From NCBI GenBank assembly GCA_040307135.1, contig JAWRKD010000130.1, positions 62,001 to 126,000 of the forward strand: a stretch of 64,000 bases of DNA, given 5' to 3'. Made by a program: the position numbers and the translations under genes. Below are positions 1-8,823 of this stretch, piece after piece. The notes under the pieces were generated by a model. The model searched no databases and had not been told where the DNA came from. It saw only the letters and a list, made by a program, of their open reading frames with translations. How positions within the stretch are numbered: position 1 is the first letter of the stretch; each line of letters begins with the position of its first letter. This DNA is from Aminidesulfovibrio sp040307135 (lineage in GTDB: Bacteria > Desulfobacterota > Desulfovibrionia > Desulfovibrionales > Desulfovibrionaceae).

Positions 1-1
1 C

Positions 2-439
2 AGCCTGCTCGGCGCCACGGTGGCGGCCCTGGCCGCGCTCCTGCTTCTGGTCCTGGCCGCGGCCCTGGCCCGCCGCCTGCTCCTGCGTGGCCGCAGCGTG
101 GCCCAGGCCCCCACCTGGGGCTGCGGCTACACCGCCCCCACGCCCCGCATGCAGTACAGCCCGGCCTCGTTCTCGGCCGAGGCCGAGTCCATGGCCCGGC
201 AGGCCACGGGCTACGTGGAGACGCGCCAGGACCCCACGGGCTATTTCCCGGGCCGCTCCGGCTTCGCCTCCGCCTGCCGGGACCGCGTGCTGCACGGCTT
301 GTTCGGCGCGCCCTTCGCCCGGCTGGCCCAGCTCTGCGACCAGTTCAAGGTCATCCAGCACGGCAGGACCCAGTTCTACATCCTCTACATCTTCGCGGCC
401 CTGCTCGGGGTCCTGGCCTGGAGGGTCTGGCTGCCGTGA
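2..439 (+). CDS. hyfB: HyfB-like proton-translocating membrane subunit, C-terminal part (5' end outside window)
   Basis: This is the last 145 codons or so of an antiporter-like membrane subunit (NuoL/HyfB family) of a hydrogenase-4/complex I-type complex; the gene begins upstream of the window. It opens with a hydrophobic helix, then the family's C-terminal block TWGCGYTAPTPRMQYS and a final transmembrane helix ending in WRVWLP. The TGA stop overlaps the GTG start of the HyfC-like gene by four bases, so it belongs to the same operon as the five genes that follow. In this family the subunit couples electron transfer to ion movement across the cytoplasmic membrane. The family call rests on the C-terminal motif and on the conserved downstream gene order. 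Confidence 0.85.
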   Translation, partial: SLLGATVAALAALLLLVLAAALARRLLLRGRSVAQAPTWGCGYTAPTPRMQYSPASFSAEAESMARQATGYVETRQDPTGYFPGRSGFASACRDRVLHGLFGAPFARLAQLCDQFKVIQHGRTQFYILYIFAALLGVLAWRVWLP

Positions 440-1347
440 ACGCCCTGACCCTCTTCCATTTCGGCCTGGGCCTGGTCCTGGCCCCGCTGCTCCCGGGCGT
501 CATCAACCGGGTCAAGGCGTTGTTCGGCGGCCGCAAGGGCAAACCCCTGCTCCAGCTTTACTTCGACCTGGCCAAGCTGGTGCGCAAGGGCGCGGTGTAC
601 AGCACCACCAGCACCTGGATCTTCAAGGCCGGTCCGCTCGTCGGCCTGGCCGCCCTGGTCCTGGCCCTGGCCTTCCTTCCCTTTGCCGGGGTGGACGCCC
701 TCTGCTCCTTCCCGGGCGACGTCTTCCTCTTCGCCTACCTGCTCGGCCTGGCCCGCTTCTGCACCATGCTGGCAGCCCTGGACACAGGCTCCAGCTTCGA
801 GGGCATGGGCGCGGCCCGCGAGGCCCTGTTCTCGGCCCTGGCCGAACCGGCCCTGGTCCTGGCCTTCCTCGTCTTCATCAGCCGCTCGGGCTCCCTGACC
901 CTGTCGGCCATGCTCAAGTCCCCGGCCAACATGGACTGGACCCTGCACGGGCCGTCGCTTCTGCTCATCGCCGCGGCCCTGTTCCTGGTGCTCCTTTCGG
1001 AGAACTGCCGCATCCCCTTCGACGACCCCAACACGCACCTGGAACTGACCATGATCCACGAGGTCATGGTCCTGGACCACAGCGGCCCGGACCTGGCCTT
1101 CATCCTCTACGGCGCAAGCCTCAAGCTCTGGATCTTCGCGGCCCTGCTCGTGAACGCCGTGGCCCCCTGGGGTGTGGCCAGCGACTGGCTGGACGGCCTG
1201 GCGGGCCTGGCCTGCGTGTTCCTGGTGGCCGTGGCCGTGGGCGTCATGGAATCGATCATGGCCCGCTACCGGCTGCCCCAGGTGCCCAAGGCCCTCACCG
1301 TGGCCGGGGCCCTGGCCCTCCTGGCCTTGGTGCTCACCTGGAGATAG
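436..1347 (+). CDS. hyfC: HyfC/NuoH-like membrane subunit of energy-converting complex
   Basis: This 303-residue polytopic protein has the NuoH/HyfC signature in its cytoplasmic loops: ENCRIPFDDPNTHLELTMIH near residues 189-208 and, N-terminally, PLLPGVINRVKALFGGRKG followed by LQLYFDLAKLVRKG. In the family it forms the membrane interface where the peripheral arm docks and redox energy is passed to the ion-translocating subunits. The start is a GTG inside the GTGA overlap with the preceding gene; no later start fits the conserved N-terminus. Length is normal for the family. It is the second gene visible in the operon and is followed three bases later by the HyfE-like gene. Confidence 0.93.
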   Translation: MNALTLFHFGLGLVLAPLLPGVINRVKALFGGRKGKPLLQLYFDLAKLVRKGAVYSTTSTWIFKAGPLVGLAALVLALAFLPFAGVDALCSFPGDVFLFAYLLGLARFCTMLAALDTGSSFEGMGAAREALFSALAEPALVLAFLVFISRSGSLTLSAMLKSPANMDWTLHGPSLLLIAAALFLVLLSENCRIPFDDPNTHLELTMIHEVMVLDHSGPDLAFILYGASLKLWIFAALLVNAVAPWGVASDWLDGLAGLACVFLVAVAVGVMESIMARYRLPQVPKALTVAGALALLALVLTWR

Positions 1348-1349
1348 CG

Positions 1350-1988
1350 ATGCGGGAACTGCTCGACCCCCTGGCCACCTCGGTCATCCTGGCCAACCTG
1401 CTCCTGCTGGCCTGCAGCCGCCTGCGGGTGGGCGTGACCCTGGCCGCGGTCCAGGGCATCCTCTTGAGCCTCGCGCCCATGGCCCTGCCCCAGGCCGAGC
1501 CCAACCTGCAGCTGGCCGCGTTCTGCGTCACGGCGCTCTGCGTCAAGGGCCTCATCTTCCCCTGGATGCTCATCCGCACCCTGCAGCGGGTCAAGGCCCG
1601 CCGCGAGATGGAGCCGGTGCTCGGCTACAACCTCTCGGTGCTGGCGGGCATCGCCGGGCTGGTGCTGGCCATCTGGCTGCGCGGCCAGCTGGGCCTGACC
1701 GAGGCCCTGGCCCTGCCCGCCACCGCGGCCTTCATGACCGGCATCACCGGCTTCCTCCTCCTCATCATCCGGCGCAAGGCCATCACCCAGGTCATCGGCT
1801 ACCTGGTGGCCGAGAACGGCATCTTCCTCTTCGGCACCCTGGTTTCGGCCCACGCCGAGATCTGGGTGGAGCTGTCCATGCTCCTGGACCTCTTCGTGGC
1901 GGTCTTCGTCATGGGCATCGCCATCCACAACATCGGCCGCGAGTTCTCCTCCATCAACACCGACCGCATCGCGTCGCTCAAGGACTGA
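1350..1988 (+). CDS. hyfE: HyfE-like membrane subunit
   Basis: This is a 212-residue protein with about six hydrophobic helices and few charged residues. Its size, helix pattern and position between HyfC- and HyfF-like genes match HyfE of hydrogenase-4-type complexes, a relative of fused NuoJ/NuoK-like subunits; the GYLVAENGIFLFG stretch near residues 150-162 is typical of that family. ATG at 1350 lies just after the upstream TAG and gives the full N-terminal helix. The next gene starts after two bases, so translation is probably coupled. Its role is inferred to be structural or ion-conducting within the membrane arm. Confidence 0.9.
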   Translation: MRELLDPLATSVILANLLLLACSRLRVGVTLAAVQGILLSLAPMALPQAEPNLQLAAFCVTALCVKGLIFPWMLIRTLQRVKARREMEPVLGYNLSVLAGIAGLVLAIWLRGQLGLTEALALPATAAFMTGITGFLLLIIRRKAITQVIGYLVAENGIFLFGTLVSAHAEIWVELSMLLDLFVAVFVMGIAIHNIGREFSSINTDRIASLKD

Positions 1989-1990
1989 CC

Positions 1991-3457
1991 GTGCTGCTGG
2001 CCGCCCTCGTGCTCATCCCCCTGGCCGCCGCAGCGCTGGCCTTCCTGCTCCGGGCCAACGGGCCGCGGCGCGGCCTGCTCCTGGCCGCGTCCCTGGCCCA
2101 CGCCGCGCTCACGGCGAGCGCCTGGGCCGTGGCGCCGGCCCCGACCTTCCAGGGCAACCTGGCCCTGGACCCCCTGGGCCGGCTCTTCCTGAGCCTCATC
2201 AGCCTGGTCTTCCTGGCCGCGTCCCTTTACGGCGTGTCCTACCTGGGCGGCGAGGAATCCGGACCGCGGCAGGACTTCCAGGGCCAGGGCCTGTTCCTGA
2301 ACGCGCCCGAGGCCCGCTTCACGGCCTGCCTGCTCCTGTTCCTCTCCTCCATGACCCTCACGGTGCTGGCCCAGAACCTGGCCCTGGTCTGGGTCGGGGT
2401 GGAGGCCACCACCCTGGCCAGCGCGCCGCTCATCTACTTCCACCGCCACGGCCGTTCCCTGGAGGCGGCCTGGAAGTACCTCATGGTCTGCTCCGTGGGC
2501 ATCGCCCTGGCGCTCATCGGCAACATCCTGCTCTCCGCGGCCCAGCCCGGCGGTGCGGAAAGCATGCTCCTTCCCGACCTGATCCGGAGCGCCCCGGCCA
2601 TGCGCCAGCCCTGGCTCAAGGCGGCCTTCGTCTTCACCCTGGTGGGCTACGGCACCAAGATGGGCCTGGCCCCCATGCACACATGGCTACCCGACGCCCA
2701 CTCCGAGGCCCCGTCCATGGGCTCGGCGCTCTTCTCCGGCATCCTGCTCAACTGCGCCTTCCTGGGCATCCTGCGGGTCTATCAGGTGGCCCTGGCCGCG
2801 GACCTGGCCCCCTTCTGCCAGGAGCTGTTCCTGGCCTTCGGGCTTTTCTCCATGGGCCTGGCCGCGGTGTTCATCGTGGGCCAGGGCGACTACAAGCGCA
2901 TGCTGGCCTACTCCAGCGTGGAGCACATGGGCCTGCTCGTGCTGGGCCTGGGTCTGGGCGGCGGCGCGGTCTTCGGCTCCATGCTCCACGCCGTGAACCA
3001 TTCCCTGGCCAAGTCCATGCTCTTCCTGCTCTCGGGCAACATCCTGACCGTGTACCACTCCAAGTCCACCTACGACGTGCGCGGCCTGACCCGCGCCCTG
3101 CCCGCCACGGGCTGGCTCTGGCTCATGGGCTTTTTGGCCATCACCGGCACCCCGCCCTTCGGCGCGTTCGTCAGCGAATTCACCATTCTGCGCCAGGCCT
3201 TCGCCGCCGGCCGCTACGGCGTGGCCGCCGCGGCCCTGGTCTTCCTGGCCATGATCTTCATCGGCATGTCGGTGTCCGTGCTGCGCATGGCCCAGGGCAA
3301 CGTGCCCCCGGACGCCCAGCGCCGCCTGAAGCCCGAGCCCGCGCTCTCCCTGGTCCCGCCCCTGGTCCTGGGCCTGGCGGCCCTGGGCCTGGGCCTGTTC
3401 GTCCCGGAAGCCCTGCGCCATCTGCTGGAGCAGGCCGCCGTGGTGCTGGGAGGCTAG
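1991..3457 (+). CDS. hyfF: HyfF-like proton-translocating antiporter-type subunit
   Basis: This 488-residue membrane protein of the NuoM/NuoN/MrpD class has about 14 predicted helices. Hallmarks of the family are visible: WVGVEATTLASAPLIYFHR near residues 136-154, a lysine-containing KMGLAPMHTWLPDAHSEAP segment near 224-242, HAVNHSLAKSMLF and TGTPPFGAFVSEF. The conserved Lys, His and Glu residues of these motifs form the ion channel in the family. Translation starts with GTG at 1991, two bases after the hyfE stop. With HyfB it gives the complex two antiporter-like pumps. No frame disruption is visible. Confidence 0.93.
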   Translation: MLLAALVLIPLAAAALAFLLRANGPRRGLLLAASLAHAALTASAWAVAPAPTFQGNLALDPLGRLFLSLISLVFLAASLYGVSYLGGEESGPRQDFQGQGLFLNAPEARFTACLLLFLSSMTLTVLAQNLALVWVGVEATTLASAPLIYFHRHGRSLEAAWKYLMVCSVGIALALIGNILLSAAQPGGAESMLLPDLIRSAPAMRQPWLKAAFVFTLVGYGTKMGLAPMHTWLPDAHSEAPSMGSALFSGILLNCAFLGILRVYQVALAADLAPFCQELFLAFGLFSMGLAAVFIVGQGDYKRMLAYSSVEHMGLLVLGLGLGGGAVFGSMLHAVNHSLAKSMLFLLSGNILTVYHSKSTYDVRGLTRALPATGWLWLMGFLAITGTPPFGAFVSEFTILRQAFAAGRYGVAAAALVFLAMIFIGMSVSVLRMAQGNVPPDAQRRLKPEPALSLVPPLVLGLAALGLGLFVPEALRHLLEQAAVVLGG

Positions 3458-3459
3458 GC

Positions 3460-4986
3460 ATGCGACACCTGCACACGGAACTGACCCCGGGCAAGGCCGC
3501 GCCCCTGGCCGCGGTGCCGCTCCTGGCACCCGAGACCTTCGCCCTCTGGCTGGCCCACGAGACCCAGGCGGGCTGCCGCCTGGCCTCGCTCTTCGGGCAC
3601 GCGGCCGGAGACGCCCTGCGCCTTTTCGCCGTGGTGGCCGAAGACGGCCGGGGCCTGCTCAAGGCCTCCAGCGCGGAGGTCCGGGAAGGGGTCTTCCCCT
3701 CGGTGACGCCCGCCTGCCCCCAGGCCCACCTCTTCGAGCGCGAGATCGCCGAGCAGTTCGGGGTCACGCCCCAGGGCCATCCCTGGCTCAAGCCCGTGCG
3801 CTTCGTGCGTCCGCTGCGCGACTTCGGCAAGGGCCCGGAGTTCACCCGCCAGACCCCGCGCGTGGGCGAGATGGAGTTCTTCCGCGTGGAGGGCGAGGCC
3901 GTGCACGAGGTGGCCGTGGGGCCGGTGCACGCCGGAGTCATCGAGCCCGGACATTTCCGCTTCCAGTGCCGGGGCGAGACCGTGCTTCACCTGGAAATAT
4001 CCCTGGGCTACCAGCACCGGGGCGTGGAGGCCGCGCTCCAGGCCGGGCCCCTGGCCCAGGGCCTGCACCTGGCCGAGACCCTGGCCGGGGACACCACCAT
4101 CGGCCACGGCTGGGCCTATTGCGCGGTCCTGGAGGGCCTGGCCGGCATCACGCCGCCGCCGCGGGCCCTGATCCTGCGCGCCGTGCTCCTGGAGCTGGAG
4201 CGGCTGGCCAACCACACCGGCGACCTGGGCGCCCTGGCCGGGGACGTGGGCTTCCTGCCCACCATGTCCTTCTGCGGCCGCCTGCGCGGCGACTGGCTCA
4301 ACCTCTCGGCCCTGTTCTGCGGCAGCCGCTTCGGCCGGGGCCTGCTCCTGCCGGGCGGGGTGCGCTTCGAGGCCGACGCCGCGCTCCTGGCCGAGGCCCG
4401 GCAGCGCCTGGAGGCCATCTTCACCGACACCCGGGGGGCCGTGGAGCTGCTCTTCGCCGCGCCCTCCGTACTGGCCCGCTTCGAAGGCACGGGCACGGTG
4501 AGCGCCCAGGCCGCCCGCGACCTGGGACTGGTGGGGCCGGCGGCCCGGGCCTGCGGCCTGGCCCTGGACGACCGCGCGCATTTCGCCCAGGCCCCCTACG
4601 ACCGCCTGGCCGTGCCCATGGCCCTGCACGAGACCGGCGACGTGTACGCCCGCGCCCGGGTGCGCTGGCTGGAGATCCAGAATTCCGTGGCCTTCATCCG
4701 TCAGGCCCTGGATCTGCTGGAGGCCGAACAGGGCCCCCTCCGCGCCGGCCCCCTGCCCGCCCTGGCCCCGGACTCCCTGTGCGTTTCCCTGGCGGAGGCC
4801 TGGCGCGGCGAGGTCTGCCACGCGGCCCTCACCGGCCCGGACGGCCGCCTGGTGCGCTACAAGGTCACGGACCCCTCGTTCCACAACTGGTCCGGCCTGG
4901 CCCTGGCCTTGCGCAACCAGCAGATTTCGGACTTCCCGCTCTGCAACAAGAGCTTCAACCTATCCTACTGCGGGTTCGACCTCTAG
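3460..4986 (+). CDS. HyfG/NuoCD-like large subunit lacking [NiFe] ligands (Ehr-type)
   Basis: This 508-residue protein fuses a NuoC-like N-terminal domain (about residues 1-140, with HLFEREIAEQFGV) to a NuoD/hydrogenase-large-subunit domain (about 160-508, with GYQHRGVE and RAVLLELERLANHTGDLGAL). Catalytic group 4 hydrogenases have a CGIC motif before the RAxLLExERLxxH region and a DPCxxC motif at the C-terminus. Here the first is replaced by GDTTIGHGWAYC (about 209-220) and the second by DFPLCNKSFNLSYCGFDL at the end, so nickel cannot be bound in the usual way. This fits the Ehr (hydrogenase-related) clade. The complex probably moves ions with an electron donor and acceptor that cannot be read from sequence. 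ATG at 3460 follows the hyfF stop by two bases. Confidence 0.88.
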   Translation: MRHLHTELTPGKAAPLAAVPLLAPETFALWLAHETQAGCRLASLFGHAAGDALRLFAVVAEDGRGLLKASSAEVREGVFPSVTPACPQAHLFEREIAEQFGVTPQGHPWLKPVRFVRPLRDFGKGPEFTRQTPRVGEMEFFRVEGEAVHEVAVGPVHAGVIEPGHFRFQCRGETVLHLEISLGYQHRGVEAALQAGPLAQGLHLAETLAGDTTIGHGWAYCAVLEGLAGITPPPRALILRAVLLELERLANHTGDLGALAGDVGFLPTMSFCGRLRGDWLNLSALFCGSRFGRGLLLPGGVRFEADAALLAEARQRLEAIFTDTRGAVELLFAAPSVLARFEGTGTVSAQAARDLGLVGPAARACGLALDDRAHFAQAPYDRLAVPMALHETGDVYARARVRWLEIQNSVAFIRQALDLLEAEQGPLRAGPLPALAPDSLCVSLAEAWRGEVCHAALTGPDGRLVRYKVTDPSFHNWSGLALALRNQQISDFPLCNKSFNLSYCGFDL

Positions 4987-4995
4987 GAGCCGCCC

Positions 4996-5745
4996 ATGTT
5001 CGCCGCCATCCGCCAGCGCATCCTCCAGAAGCAACGGACCGTGGGCTTTCCGGCCAAGCCGCCGGTGCTGCCCGCGCGCTTCCGGGGGCGGCCCGAACTC
5101 CATGCGGAACGTTGCGTCCAGGGCTGCGCAGCCTGTCTGGAGGTCTGCCCCACCGGGGCCCTGAGCCTGACCCCCCTGCGCCTGGACCTGGGCCGCTGCA
5201 CCTTCTGCGGCCGTTGCGCCGAGGCCTGCCCGGCCGGGGCCCTGGCCTTCACCCGGGACTACGCCCTGGCCGCGCGCAGGCGCGAGGACCTGCTCCTGGA
5301 AAACGGGGCCATGCGCCTAGCCGAGGCCCTGGACGCCCGCAGCCGGAAGCTGTTCGGCCGCTCCCTCAAGCTCCGCCAGGTGAGCGCGGGCGGCTGCAAC
5401 GCCTGCGAGGCCGACGTGAACGTGCTGACCACCGTGGTCTTCGACCTGGGCCGCTTCGGCATCGACTTCGTGGCCTCGCCGCGCCACGCCGACGGCCTCT
5501 ACGTCACCGGCCCCGTGCCCGAGAACATGCGCCAGGGCCTGCTCGAGACCTGGCGCGCCCTGCCCGAGCCCCGGCTGTGCATCGCGGCCGGGGCCTGCGC
5601 CATCTCCGGCGGCCTGTTCCGGGAGCTCCAGCCCGGCCAGACCGGCACGGGCGGCCATCTGCCCGTGGACCTTTTCATCCCGGGCTGCCCGCCCCACCCC
5701 ATCACCGCCCTGCACGGCATGCTCCGGCTCCTGGGCCGGATCTGA
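4996..5745 (+). CDS. Fused 2x[4Fe-4S] ferredoxin and NuoB-like small subunit (HyfH-HyfI-like fusion)
   Basis: This 249-residue protein joins two parts normally encoded separately. Residues about 35-85 carry two ferredoxin clusters (CVQGCAACLEVCP and CTFCGRCAEACP). Residues about 120-249 are a NuoB/small-hydrogenase-subunit domain with the cluster ligands GGCNACE, GACAISGG and GCPPHP. It would pass electrons between soluble carriers and the NuoD-like subunit. The AGGAG Shine-Dalgarno sequence sits ahead of ATG 4996. It is the last gene of the operon; a hairpin without a T-run follows at 5778-5803. The first cluster is slightly irregular (three residues between its first two Cys). Confidence 0.88.
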   Translation: MFAAIRQRILQKQRTVGFPAKPPVLPARFRGRPELHAERCVQGCAACLEVCPTGALSLTPLRLDLGRCTFCGRCAEACPAGALAFTRDYALAARRREDLLLENGAMRLAEALDARSRKLFGRSLKLRQVSAGGCNACEADVNVLTTVVFDLGRFGIDFVASPRHADGLYVTGPVPENMRQGLLETWRALPEPRLCIAAGACAISGGLFRELQPGQTGTGGHLPVDLFIPGCPPHPITALHGMLRLLGRI

Positions 5746-6013
5746 GCCCTTCCCCGCTTTTCGCCTGCGGAAACAAGCCCCTGGCGGTTCTTTGCGCCAG
5801 GGGGAACGCCCGCCCGCAAACCCCGGCCCGGCCCGCCCCTGCCCGGATCCTGCCCCGGAGTCCCGGGATGAAGAGATGACAAGCTCCCGCGACAACCTGT
5901 TTTTGCCGTTTACTCCTGCGCAAATGCTATGTACTGTATGATCAATATCACGCGGCAGGCATCCGTCGGCCGCGCAGGCGCAGCCGCGCCCAGCTTCCCT
6001 GGCGGGAGACCCC
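5746..6013 (+). promoter_or_regulatory. Intergenic region between Ehr-type operon and T6SS operon
   Basis: These 268 bp hold the end of the energy-complex transcript and must hold the promoter of the T6SS operon. A perfect 9-bp hairpin (CCCCTGGCG, 5778-5786, pairing with CGCCAGGGG, 5795-5803; loop of 8) lies 33 bp after the stop and could end or stabilise the transcript, although it has no T-tract. A short AT-richer pocket at about 5895-5950 is the most promoter-like part, but I see no good -35/-10 or -24/-12 pair. Confidence 0.4.
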
Positions 6014-7537
6014 ATGGAGATAAAGGAACTCGGACGGACTCCCATTCCCGGGACCGCCCCTGCAGGGCAGGACCCGCGCTACGAGCCCGAGTTCGAGCAA
6101 CTCCAGGCCGAAATCGAAAAACTTTCCTCGGTGAGCGCTGGGGGGGTGGCCGACTGGCCCCGCATCGTGGATCTGGCCTCGCAGGTGCTCTCGACCAAGG
6201 CCAAGGACCTCACCGCCGCGGCCTACCTGGCCGTGGGCCTGACCCAGACCCGGGGCCTGGAAGGCCTAGCCCTGGGCACGCACCTCCTGGACGACCTCTG
6301 CGCCGTCTTCTGGGAAGACTGCTTCCCGGCCAAGAAACGCATGCGCGGCCGTCAGGCCGCCTTCACCTGGTGGCAGGAGCGCAGCCTGGCCTGGCTCAGG
6401 GCTCTGCCCGGCGACACGGCGGTTACGCCTGAGCTCTCCCGCGACCTCATCGCCGGGGCCGAGGCCCTGGACAAGCGGCTGGGCGAACTCATGCCGGATT
6501 TCCCGCCCCTGCGGAACTTCCTGGAGGCCCTGGAGCGGCTGGCCCCGGCCGAGCCCCAGGCCCAGGCCGCCCCCCAGGACGCCCCGGCCCCTCAGACCAC
6601 CTCCGCTGCCGCGCCCCAGGCCCAGCCCGCCCAGGCCCAGCCCCAGGACGTGGGCGCGGCCCGCGAGCTCCTGCGCAGCGCGGCCCTCAATTTCGCGGCC
6701 CTGGCCGTGGCCGAGACCCCGACCGACCCCTGGATCTGGCGCGCCAACCGCCTGGCCTCCTGGATCAAGATCAAGGCCCTGCCCCCGGCCGAGGGCTGCA
6801 GGACCATGATCCCCGCGCCCGAACCCTCGGTGAAGCAGACCCTCCAGGTCCTGCTTTCCGAGGGCAAGTTCAGCGAGGCGGCCCGCGCCGCCGAGGAGCA
6901 GGTCACGGCCTCGCTGTTCTGGCTCGACCCGCACCGGGTGGCGGCCAAGGCCCTGGAGGGCCTGGGACCGGAGTACGCCCCGGCCCTGGCCGCGGTGCAG
7001 GCCGAGGTGCGCCTGTTCCTGGCCCGGCTGCCGGGCGTGGAACAACTGGCCTTTGCCGACGGCGCGCCCTTTGCCGACGCCGAGACCCAGGCCTGGCTGG
7101 CCACGCTCTCCAGCGGCCAGGACGCGGGCCGGGGCAAGGCCGCGGCGGCCCAGGACGACGCCACGAGCCAGGCCGTGCAGGACGCGGAGCAACGTTTCGC
7201 CAGGAAGGACGAACTCGGGGCCCTGGACGTGCTGGGCCAGGCCGCGCGCCAGGCCCAGGACGGGCCTTCGCGGTTGCGCCTGACCATGGCCCAGATGTCG
7301 CTGCTGGGCCGGGCCGGACGCTGGCCCGTGGCCGCGTCCCTGGCCGAGGCCGTGGTGGCCGAGGTGGACCGCCGGGGACTGGAGGACTGGGACCCCGACC
7401 TGGCCGTGGACGCCTTGCTGGCGGCCCGCGGGGCCTTTGCCGGCATGGGCGGCGAGGACGGACAGAGCCGGGCCAGGACCCTGGCCGCGCGCGTGGCGCG
7501 CATCCGGCCCGCGGCGGCCCTGCACCTGGCCGGATAG
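6014..7537 (+). CDS. tssA: TssA, T6SS sheath-assembly protein (ImpA-like)
   Basis: This 507-residue protein has an ImpA N-terminal domain (about residues 1-130). Typical are the early GxxPAGxDxRYEPEFEQLQAEI-type segment and WPRIVDLASQVLSTKAKDLTAAAYL, where the rule is that short helices prepare the sheath or baseplate interface. An Ala/Pro/Gln-rich linker (about 175-215) separates it from a helical C-terminal half of the VasJ/TssA type. TssA primes and coordinates tail-tube and sheath polymerisation. It is the first gene of the T6SS operon, and ATG at 6014 precedes the conserved N-terminus. The gene for sheath subunit TssB follows after 48 bp with its own strong AAGGAGG ribosome site. Confidence 0.92.
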   Translation: MEIKELGRTPIPGTAPAGQDPRYEPEFEQLQAEIEKLSSVSAGGVADWPRIVDLASQVLSTKAKDLTAAAYLAVGLTQTRGLEGLALGTHLLDDLCAVFWEDCFPAKKRMRGRQAAFTWWQERSLAWLRALPGDTAVTPELSRDLIAGAEALDKRLGELMPDFPPLRNFLEALERLAPAEPQAQAAPQDAPAPQTTSAAAPQAQPAQAQPQDVGAARELLRSAALNFAALAVAETPTDPWIWRANRLASWIKIKALPPAEGCRTMIPAPEPSVKQTLQVLLSEGKFSEAARAAEEQVTASLFWLDPHRVAAKALEGLGPEYAPALAAVQAEVRLFLARLPGVEQLAFADGAPFADAETQAWLATLSSGQDAGRGKAAAAQDDATSQAVQDAEQRFARKDELGALDVLGQAARQAQDGPSRLRLTMAQMSLLGRAGRWPVAASLAEAVVAEVDRRGLEDWDPDLAVDALLAARGAFAGMGGEDGQSRARTLAARVARIRPAAALHLAG

Positions 7538-7585
7538 AGAGGCAGGACGACTGGGAATAATCATCTGGATCCAAGGAGGACCACG

Positions 7586-8071
7586 ATGCCGCAGGAAGGT
7601 TCGGTTGCCCCCAAGGAACGGGTCAACATCGTTTACAGGCCGGCCACGGGCGACGCCAAGGAAGAGGTGGAGCTGCCCCTCAAGCTCATGGTGCTCGGCG
7701 ACTTCACCCAGCGGGCCGACGACCGCATGGTCGAGGACCGCGACCCCGTGTCCATCGACAAGGACAACTTCAACGACGTGCTCAAGGGCCAGGGCCTGGA
7801 GCTCAAGCTCAACGTGCCCAACAAGCTCTCGGGCAAGGCCGACGAACAGATGGCCGTGAGCCTGAAGTTCGAGTCGCTTGCGGACTTCGACCCCGACGCC
7901 ATCGTACGCAGCGTGCCCGAGCTGGCCAAGCTCATGGAGCTGCGCGAGGCCCTCAAGGCCCTCAAGGGGCCGCTGGCCAACGTGCCGGAGTTCCGCAAGA
8001 AGGTGCAGGAGCTCATCAAGGATCCGGGGGCGCGCGAGAAGCTGCTCAAGGAACTGGGAATCGAAGGCTAG
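7586..8071 (+). CDS. tssB: TssB (VipA), T6SS contractile sheath small subunit
   Basis: This 161-residue protein carries clear TssB features: RVNIVYRPATGDAKEEVELPLKLMVLGDF at the start, an LPNKLSGKADEQM-like segment (here NVPNKLSGKADEQM) and FESLADFDPDAIVRSVPEL. The family pairs with TssC to build the contractile sheath in the cytoplasm. Length is normal. AAGGAGG lies just ahead of ATG 7586. The next ATG, for TssC, follows after 10 bp with GGAGGAACAAG between them, so the two sheath genes were meant to be translated together. TssB itself is intact even though its partner gene is broken. Confidence 0.95.
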   Translation: MPQEGSVAPKERVNIVYRPATGDAKEEVELPLKLMVLGDFTQRADDRMVEDRDPVSIDKDNFNDVLKGQGLELKLNVPNKLSGKADEQMAVSLKFESLADFDPDAIVRSVPELAKLMELREALKALKGPLANVPEFRKKVQELIKDPGAREKLLKELGIEG

Positions 8072-8690
8072 GAGGAACAAGATGGCTGACGAACAAGTTC
8101 AGGATTCCGCGCAGCAGGCCGCGCAGACCGGAGAGTCCTCGAGCCTCCTCGACCAGATCGTGGAGGCCTCCAAGCTGAAACCCACGGACGAGGGCTTCTC
8201 CGCCACCAAGGCCGGGCTCCAGGCCTTCCTCAAGCAGCTGGTCCAGACCGGCGCCGAGGCCAAGGTCTCCGGGGCCATGGTGGACGACATGCTGGCCGAG
8301 ATCGATCAGAAGCTCTCGGCCCAGGTCAACGCCATCATGCACGCCGAGCCCTTCCAGAAGCTGGAGTCCAGCTGGCGCTCGCTCAAGTTCCTGGTGGACC
8401 GCACGGACTTCCGCCAGAACATCAAGGTCGAGTTCATGAACGTGTCCAAGGAGGACCTGCTGGCCGACTTCGAGGACGCCCCCGAGGTGGTCAAGTCCGG
8501 CCTCTACAAGCAAGTCTATACCGCGGAGTACGGCCAGTTCGGCGGCCAGCCCATCGGGGCCATGATCGCCAACTACGACTTCGGCCCCGGCCCGCAGGAC
8601 ATCTCCCTGCTCCAGTACGTGGCCTCGGTGGCGGCCATGGGCCACGCCCCGTTCGTGGCCGCGGCGGGCAAGGAGTTCTTCGGCATCGAT

Positions 8691-8718
8691 TCCTGGGATT
8701 CTCCGCCATTCGATCAAT
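8691..8718. other. Left junction (attL) of the tssC element
   Basis: tssC sequence ends at TCCTGGGA, and element sequence begins with TT followed by CTCCGCCA (8701-8708). The latter is the exact reverse complement of TGGCGGAG just inside the right junction. GATCAAT at 8712-8718 is likewise the reverse complement of ATTGATC at 12961-12967, so the ends share two nested inverted repeats. The shared crossover sequence is GGGA (8695-8698 and 12991-12994). The exact strand-exchange points are inferred. Confidence 0.75.
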
Positions 8719-8760
8719 ACGCTGAAATGACTTGCTTTCGCTGGCGAGTGGTTAAGGAAA

Positions 8761-8785
8761 TGTCTCACCTCAATGTCTCACCTAA
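8761..8785 (+). repeat. Arm-type direct repeats, left end (2 x TGTCTCAC)
   Basis: TGTCTCACCT at 8761-8770 and TGTCTCACCTAA at 8774-8785 lie 13 bp apart, about 60 bp inside the left junction. The same pair, in the same orientation and with the same 13-bp offset, occurs at the right end (12916 and 12929). The longer copy is identical over 12 bp at both ends. Such paired repeats at both ends of an element, distinct from the core inverted repeats, look like arm-type binding sites for the integrase N-terminal domain. Confidence 0.7.
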
Positions 8786-8823
8786 GCTACCTCCAGGCGC
8801 TCCCAATGTCCAGACGGGAGGTG

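Noticed and set aside
5781..5797. Possible sigma-54 promoter (TGGC...TTGC) upstream of tssA.
   Set aside because: The spacing between the GG and GC elements is one base short of the -24/-12 consensus, and the sequence is part of a perfect hairpin.
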